Origin: an uncultured Flavobacteriaceae bacterium
GTDB taxonomy: Bacteria; Bacteroidota; Bacteroidia; Flavobacteriales; Flavobacteriaceae
Length of the DNA stretch: 64,000 nucleotides
Reading direction: 5' to 3'
Assembly (NCBI GenBank): GCA_947494565.1
Contig: CANLVG010000008.1
Location: 124,001-188,000, forward strand
Of this stretch, positions 58,928 to 64,000 are shown piece by piece. The notes under the pieces are model-generated. The model had not been told where the DNA came from. It did not search any database and was given only the letters and a program-made list of their open reading frames with translations. Each line of letters starts with the position of its first letter. The stretch's first letter is position 1. The position numbers and the translations under genes are program-made.

Positions 58928-61345
58928 ATGATTAAAAACTATTTTAAAATTGCGTGGCGTAACCTGAATCGAAGAAAAGGCCATGCCCTTATTAATATTG
59001 GGGGATTGGCTGTGGGAATCGCGGTTTGCCTTCTGATTTTTATCATGGTGCAGTTTGAGCTTAGTTTTGATAATTACCATGAAAAAAAGGATCGTATTTA
59101 TCGCATCTTGACTGAGATGCATCATGCTACGGTACCTGAACCCATTACAAACAGCGGTGTACCCTACCCATTACCATCCACCCTCAAAACGGCTATACCT
59201 CAAATAGAACAGTCCACCGTTGTTTTTTCAGTAAACGGTTCTCAATTCCAAATCTTGGATGCAGGGGGAAAAACAGTTAAAAAGTTCAAAGAGGAAAATG
59301 GCGTGTTGTTTACGGAACCCAGTCTCTTCGATATATTTGATTTTAAATGGCTGGCCGGCAATCCCAATTCCCTTAAAGACCCTTATAGTGTTGTTCTGAC
59401 CAAGGAAACAGCGGATAGATATTTTGGTAGTTGGAAAAAAGCCATGGGCAAGCGTCTTATGGCGAACAATTCTGAAACGTTTACAGTCACCGGAATACTT
59501 GATAGTATTCCAAAGAATACAGACTTTCAGTTTAAAGTGGTACTCTCATATGGCACTGGCTTTACCGCTGAATTTTTGGCATCGGAAGACTGGGACAGTA
59601 TCAATGGAAACTATAACTGTTATGTGCTTTTGCCCCCTAATGTTTCGGAGCAAGAGGTCAATGCCCAACTGGATTTTCTTTCCAAGGAAAAGAGAGATAG
59701 CGGTAATGCCGATACACAAATTCTTCAACCACTTCAAGCAGTACATTTTGATACGGAGTCAGGTAATTTCAGTCGCAAGAGCATCAGTCATGGCTTAATC
59801 AATGTCTTGTGGATTGTAGCGGGTTTCATTCTGCTGATTGCCTGTGTGAACTTTATCAATTTATCAACGGCACAAACCGTTAATCGTTCCAAAGAAATTG
59901 GGGTTCGAAAGGTTTTAGGGAGCAACAAGACCCACTTGAAAACACAATTTTTAATCGAGACGTTTTTAATTGTTTTATTGTCCATCGCGCTTGCCATGGC
60001 CATAGTGCTTAGCTCATTGACCTATGTTGGCGATATGTTCGGTTTGTTACTGTCCCCTGACATGGTCAATATGACCCAAATGTTCTTGTTCTTGACCATT
60101 GTTGCCATTTTGGTGACACTATTGGCCGGGTTTTACCCTTCGATGGTACTTGCGCGGTATTCCGCTGTGGATGCGTTAAAAGGGAAGGTCGCCAAGATAG
60201 GCTCCGGAAGTATTTCCTTACGAAGAAGTCTTGTCGTATTTCAATTTGTGGTTGCTCAAGCATTGATTATCGGTACGTTGATTCTCGTCAATCAAATGGA
60301 CTATTTTATGAACCAGCCCTTGGGTTTTGAAAAGGAATCGATAGTAAATATCGCACTGCCCAGTGACAGCACGGCACTGACTAAAATGGATTATTTACGC
60401 AATGAGATTCTATCGATCAATGGGGTGCTAAACGCTAGTTACAGTTCAAATACGCCCTTAGATCACAATAGGACCCATTGGAGCAATTTCACCTTTGACC
60501 AATCGACTGAGGATACGGAGTTTTATTCCGTGATCAAGCGTACGGATTATAATTTTATCGACACATACAAACTTACCTTGGTAGCGGGCAGAGGTTTAAA
60601 ACCTGTAGAAAATACAACGGAATTTCTTGTCAATGAGACCCTATTGAAAAAGCTGGGTATCATGAATTCAGAGGAGGCCTTGAACAAGGAAATCGATTTA
60701 TGGGAAGGTGCAATTACAGGGCCTATTGTCGGGGTTGTAAAGGACTTCCAAAGTCATTCTTTCAAGGATGAAATAGCACCCGTGCTTATGATGCCCACCG
60801 AAGACACCTATAGTCAAATCGGTCTAAAATTGACGTCTACCGAAACTTCGACCACCCTTCCGAGAATTGAAAAAGTCTGGAATCGGTTGTTTCCTGACTA
60901 TGTCTTTGAATATAGTTTTCTAGATGCCAAAATTGCAGGATATTATGAGCAAGAAAAACGATTGTCACAGTTGTATACGTTGGCTGCCGGTATCGCCATA
61001 TTCCTGAGTTGTTTGGGGTTACTTGGTCTCGCTTCCTTTATGATTATGCAAAGAGTTAAGGAAGCCGGAATTCGCAAAGTCCTCGGCGCCACCAAAAGCA
61101 ATATCATTTACGTATTCTCTATAGAATTTATCCTTCTGATAGGTATAGCGTTTTGCATTGCCGCACCATTGGCTTGGTACTTTATGAACTTATGGTTGGA
61201 AGCGTACACTTATCGTATTGATATAACTTGGGCGGTTTTTGTTATCGGAGGTCTGGGAACCATGTGTATCGCTCTGTGCACAGTGGGATATCAGGCCCTA
61301 AAAGTAGCCCGTCAGAACCCAGTAAAAAGTTTACGCACCGAATAG
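58928..61345 (+). CDS. MacB/FtsX-like ABC transporter permease (1)
   Basis: The 805-residue protein starts IKNYFKIAWRNLNRRKGHALINIGGLAVGIAV, the canonical start of Bacteroidota FtsX-type permeases: a first helix, a large periplasmic MacB-like domain (about 45-280), three helices, then a second half with the same plan. Family motifs are NRSKEIGVRKVLGSNKTHL (about 317-335) and VKEAGIRKVLGATKSNI (about 709-725). It should work with a MacB-type ATPase in extruding or sensing a substrate at the envelope, but the ATPase is not in this window. A second homologous permease follows after 39 bases. Confidence 0.92.
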   Translation: MIKNYFKIAWRNLNRRKGHALINIGGLAVGIAVCLLIFIMVQFELSFDNYHEKKDRIYRILTEMHHATVPEPITNSGVPYPLPSTLKTAIPQIEQSTVVFSVNGSQFQILDAGGKTVKKFKEENGVLFTEPSLFDIFDFKWLAGNPNSLKDPYSVVLTKETADRYFGSWKKAMGKRLMANNSETFTVTGILDSIPKNTDFQFKVVLSYGTGFTAEFLASEDWDSINGNYNCYVLLPPNVSEQEVNAQLDFLSKEKRDSGNADTQILQPLQAVHFDTESGNFSRKSISHGLINVLWIVAGFILLIACVNFINLSTAQTVNRSKEIGVRKVLGSNKTHLKTQFLIETFLIVLLSIALAMAIVLSSLTYVGDMFGLLLSPDMVNMTQMFLFLTIVAILVTLLAGFYPSMVLARYSAVDALKGKVAKIGSGSISLRRSLVVFQFVVAQALIIGTLILVNQMDYFMNQPLGFEKESIVNIALPSDSTALTKMDYLRNEILSINGVLNASYSSNTPLDHNRTHWSNFTFDQSTEDTEFYSVIKRTDYNFIDTYKLTLVAGRGLKPVENTTEFLVNETLLKKLGIMNSEEALNKEIDLWEGAITGPIVGVVKDFQSHSFKDEIAPVLMMPTEDTYSQIGLKLTSTETSTTLPRIEKVWNRLFPDYVFEYSFLDAKIAGYYEQEKRLSQLYTLAAGIAIFLSCLGLLGLASFMIMQRVKEAGIRKVLGATKSNIIYVFSIEFILLIGIAFCIAAPLAWYFMNLWLEAYTYRIDITWAVFVIGGLGTMCIALCTVGYQALKVARQNPVKSLRTE

Positions 61346-61384
61346 AAAAGCTCCCGTAAGGAACTGGGATAAAAACGAAAAATC

Positions 61385-63754
61385 ATGTTAAGAACCCATC
61401 TCAAATTAGCTTGGAGAAACATTGTGAAGAACAGGGCATTTTCACTCCTGAATATTGTAGGCTTGGCTACAGGTCTTTTGTGCAGCCTCCTAATTTATTT
61501 ATGGGTGGCCGATGAACTAGCCGTTGATAAGTACCATGAAAATGGGGACCGCTTATATTCGGTATACCAAAGGCAGCTATTTGAAGGAAGGGTAGATGCA
61601 GGTTTCTCGACACCGGCAGTGCTTTATCGTGAATTAAAGCTCAAGATTCCTGAAATGGAAAAGGCATCGCCGATGAGTTGGAAGAGTTCAAAAACGTTTG
61701 CCACCGGGGATAAGATCTTTAAGCAAGAAGGGTTTTACGTGGGGCCGGATTATTTTGACATGTTCTCCCACGACTTTTTGGAAGGTACTGTGACTTCTGT
61801 GATGAATTCCCCTGATAACATTGCCATTTCAGAGAAAATGGCCAAGGTCTTTTTCGGGAGTGCTGAAAATGCTATCGGCCAATCACTCTCCTATGAAAAC
61901 AGAAGTCAGCTAAAGATTTCCGCCGTATTGCGAGATGCTAGCTCCGCGAATTCGAGAGAAAGTGATTTTTATGTGCATTGGGACATGTTCCTGGAAGAAA
62001 ATGGTTGGGCTCCGGATATTACCAATAGTGGCCCACCGACATTTGTGATGCTCAAAACGAATGCGGATGTCGCAGCAGTAGAGCGTAAAATCAAGGATTT
62101 TCTAACGCCCTATCGCGATTCGGAGAATAGTATTTCGAAAGTTGAACTAGGGTTACAGCCCTATGGGGAGAGCTATCTGCACGATAATTTTGAGAATGGT
62201 GTTATTTCCGGAGGTCGGATCGATAATGTACGCATCTTCGGATTCATCGCATTTTTCGTCTTGTTCATCGCCTGTATCAACTTTATGAACTTGGCCTCGG
62301 CAGGGTCTTTAAAGCGGGCAAAGGAAGTCGGGGTACGCAAATCATTAGGCGCTAAAAAGGGAAGCTTGGTTTTTCAATTTATGTGGGAAGCCCTTTTACT
62401 GTCGTTCATCAGTACGGTAGTATCCCTAGTATTGATTTCGCTTGTACTACCTTATTTCAATGTGCTAGCAGGAAAAGATTTGAGCCTCGGGAATCTTTCC
62501 GTGCTTTCTTGGCTCGGCATTCTTGCGGTTTCCTTACTAACGGGTTTTTTATCGGGCAGTTATCCGGCCTTTGTATTATCATCGTTTCGAGCTATCGATA
62601 TTTTTAAGAAAAATAGAAATGCCAATGCAAGTTCGAAATGGATCCGACAAGGCTTGGTTGTTTTTCAGTTTGCGTTGACCATTATTCTGATTACAGGAAT
62701 GCTCATCACTTCGAGGCAAGTCAATTTGATTCAAAACCAAAACCTCGGTTTTGATCGTCATAATGTGCTGATGTTTTCTTTTCAAGGAGACTCCACACGT
62801 ACTTTTTCCGGCTTAAAAGAAAGGGCGCTACAATTGCCGGGAGTTGAAGCAATGACGATTTCCACAAATCCCCCTATCGGTTTTTCTAACGGATTTACCA
62901 ATGTAGAATGGCCAGGCAAATCTGAAACGGACCCGACCGTATTCACTACCATGGCGGTAGGATCTGATTTTGTCAAAACCTGGGGAACCGAAATGCTTCA
63001 GGGGACTGATTTTTCCGATAAAAGCATCGCCGATAACTCAGGTTACATCATCAACGAAACCGCCCTCAAGGTCATGGGACTTGAAAATCCGATTGGAAAA
63101 CCGATTACTTTTTGGGATGGTGAAGCCCCTATAATCGGGGTGATGAAAGACTTCCCCATAAATACGGTCAAAACAGCGATACCTCCATTGATCATAAGAA
63201 ACGGCGAGGCCGAGAATTTTGGATTCGTTCTCGCAAGAATCAGTCCTGAAAACGTAGTGCAAACCGTAGAAGCCCTAGAAGAGATCCATGCCACAATACT
63301 TCCTGAAATACCATTTGATTATGGATTTTCAGATATGCGATATGATAGCATGTACCGAAGCGAAACCATATTTTTTACACTCTCACAGTACTTTTCCCTA
63401 GTAGCGATTTTCATTTCCTGTTTGGGCCTTTTTGGCCTGGTCATATTTTCGGCCCAGCAGCGAGTCAAAGAAATCGGAATACGAAAAGTACTGGGAGCTT
63501 CAACAAGTAAGATTACCGGTCTTTTGGTAAAGGACTTTTTACAGTTGGTGGTCTTGGGCATAGCTATTGGCTGTCCCGTAGCTTGGTATTTTATGGATCA
63601 ATGGCTCACCAACTACGAATATCGAATTGACATGCCGTGGTGGGCCTTTGGGGTCGCAGGGGTATTGGTCATTGCGATAGCGTTACTAACGGTCAGTTTT
63701 AAATCGATCAGTGCCGCCATGACGAACCCTGTGGAAAGTTTGCGTTCGGAATGA
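61385..63754 (+). CDS. MacB/FtsX-like ABC transporter permease (2)
   Basis: The 789-residue protein has the same architecture as the upstream permease: LKLAWRNIVKNRAFSLLNIVGLATGLL at the start, a periplasmic domain, RAKEVGVRKSLGAKKGSLV (about 314-332) and VKEIGIRKVLGASTSKIT (about 694-711) beside the two helix groups. The two copies are recognisably related but diverged, suggesting that they form a heterodimer. They probably arose by duplication. Nothing follows in the last 246 bases, so the ATPase, if specific, must be further away. Confidence 0.92.
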   Translation: MLRTHLKLAWRNIVKNRAFSLLNIVGLATGLLCSLLIYLWVADELAVDKYHENGDRLYSVYQRQLFEGRVDAGFSTPAVLYRELKLKIPEMEKASPMSWKSSKTFATGDKIFKQEGFYVGPDYFDMFSHDFLEGTVTSVMNSPDNIAISEKMAKVFFGSAENAIGQSLSYENRSQLKISAVLRDASSANSRESDFYVHWDMFLEENGWAPDITNSGPPTFVMLKTNADVAAVERKIKDFLTPYRDSENSISKVELGLQPYGESYLHDNFENGVISGGRIDNVRIFGFIAFFVLFIACINFMNLASAGSLKRAKEVGVRKSLGAKKGSLVFQFMWEALLLSFISTVVSLVLISLVLPYFNVLAGKDLSLGNLSVLSWLGILAVSLLTGFLSGSYPAFVLSSFRAIDIFKKNRNANASSKWIRQGLVVFQFALTIILITGMLITSRQVNLIQNQNLGFDRHNVLMFSFQGDSTRTFSGLKERALQLPGVEAMTISTNPPIGFSNGFTNVEWPGKSETDPTVFTTMAVGSDFVKTWGTEMLQGTDFSDKSIADNSGYIINETALKVMGLENPIGKPITFWDGEAPIIGVMKDFPINTVKTAIPPLIIRNGEAENFGFVLARISPENVVQTVEALEEIHATILPEIPFDYGFSDMRYDSMYRSETIFFTLSQYFSLVAIFISCLGLFGLVIFSAQQRVKEIGIRKVLGASTSKITGLLVKDFLQLVVLGIAIGCPVAWYFMDQWLTNYEYRIDMPWWAFGVAGVLVIAIALLTVSFKSISAAMTNPVESLRSE

Positions 63755-64000
63755 AAGGCTCCTGCCTAAAACTGATCCTACCGGATTTTTAATCGGAATA
63801 TATTCCCTTGAAATAATCGCCCTTAAGATAGTTTGATGGCTTTCGCAAAAAGTCTCCTACAACCGTGAACTACTTGGCAATTCGGTTAGGACTTTGGATG
63901 CAGCGGAATCCACGGTAATTTTAGGTGGACAGCATAGGCAATCGGTTTTTCCATTCAAAAGTGCATTTTCATTCCTTCGTGCGTGGCATTAAATCCTAAA
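63755..64000. other. 246-bp downstream region with no visible gene
   Basis: No coding frame with family resemblance was found up to the window edge. An imperfect CCGGATT/AATCGG hairpin near 63780-63796 could be a weak terminator of the permease operon. Confidence 0.3.

Noticed and set aside
1-64000. CRISPR array, prophage, integrative element or insertion sequence
   Set aside because: No regularly spaced repeats, integrase, transposase or phage structural genes were seen.
1-64000. tRNA or rRNA genes
   Set aside because: No cloverleaf or conserved rRNA sequence was recognised in the gaps between genes.

Overview
The window looks like a chromosome segment of a Bacteroidota bacterium, most likely a marine, gliding member of the Flavobacteriaceae. 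Four things point there. It carries a SprE/PorW-type lipoprotein of the type IX secretion and gliding machinery. Its promoters match the Bacteroidota consensus (TTG, about 20 bases, TAnnTTTG). Its F-type ATP synthase operon contains B-E-F-H-A-G, with the beta and epsilon genes absent. It also has several small families I know mainly from flavobacteria (DUF6341-, DUF6427-, DUF6168- and DUF4292-like). No tRNA, rRNA, CRISPR array, transposase or prophage gene was seen.

Layout. 0-5.8 kb (+) is the end of a surface polysaccharide cluster: the C-terminal part of a Wzy-like polymerase, a GT4 glycosyltransferase, a WbpB/WbpD/WbpE-like set for a 3-acetamido sugar nucleotide, and an L-2-hydroxyglutarate oxidase overlapping the aminotransferase stop. 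5.9-7.1 kb (-) is a lipoprotein gene broken by two in-frame TAA codons. 7.5-9.3 kb is an HTTM-family membrane protein. 9.6-17.2 kb (-) is an unusual envelope locus: DUF4956, CotH kinase fused to a beta-helix, VTC-type polyphosphate polymerase, an exported lipoprotein inorganic pyrophosphatase, then an MBOAT acyltransferase with an SGNH-like partner. 17.4-20.8 kb (+) is a second polysaccharide set (GT2, initiating sugar-phosphate transferase, UDP-xylose synthase-like). 21.2-25.5 kb holds purD, two small membrane families and DUF4254 with a family 9 glycosyltransferase.

25.5-37.9 kb is mixed metabolism and regulation: TetR, Crp-like, sterol desaturase, a three-gene arsenosugar-type set (ArsS, AhpD-like, DUF2064), patatin, a ferredoxin-type reductase, a YciI/ECF42 sigma pair, several small proteins and a GlxA-type AraC regulator. 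38.0-46.8 kb (+) runs sprE, bactofilin, atpZ, a small membrane protein, then atpBEFHAG. 46.9-50.1 kb holds an MFS exporter and a secreted hydrolase/ECF sigma/membrane protein operon. 50.2-56.1 kb is an envelope block: flippase, dut, TPR protein, DUF4292 lipoprotein, an EnvC-like protein with a degenerate LytM domain, aldo/keto reductase. 56.1-58.5 kb (-) has a thioesterase, VOC, cupin and a MarR-OsmC pair with repeated palindromes upstream. 58.9-63.8 kb (+) is two large MacB/FtsX-like permeases without their ATPase.

The two parts I find most novel are the 9.6-17.2 kb CotH/VTC/DUF4956 locus with its exported pyrophosphatase, and the apparent recycling of 2-hydroxyglutarate built into the sugar-nucleotide operon at 2.0-5.8 kb. 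Functions are assigned from recognisable motifs and family resemblance read by eye; no database search was run.
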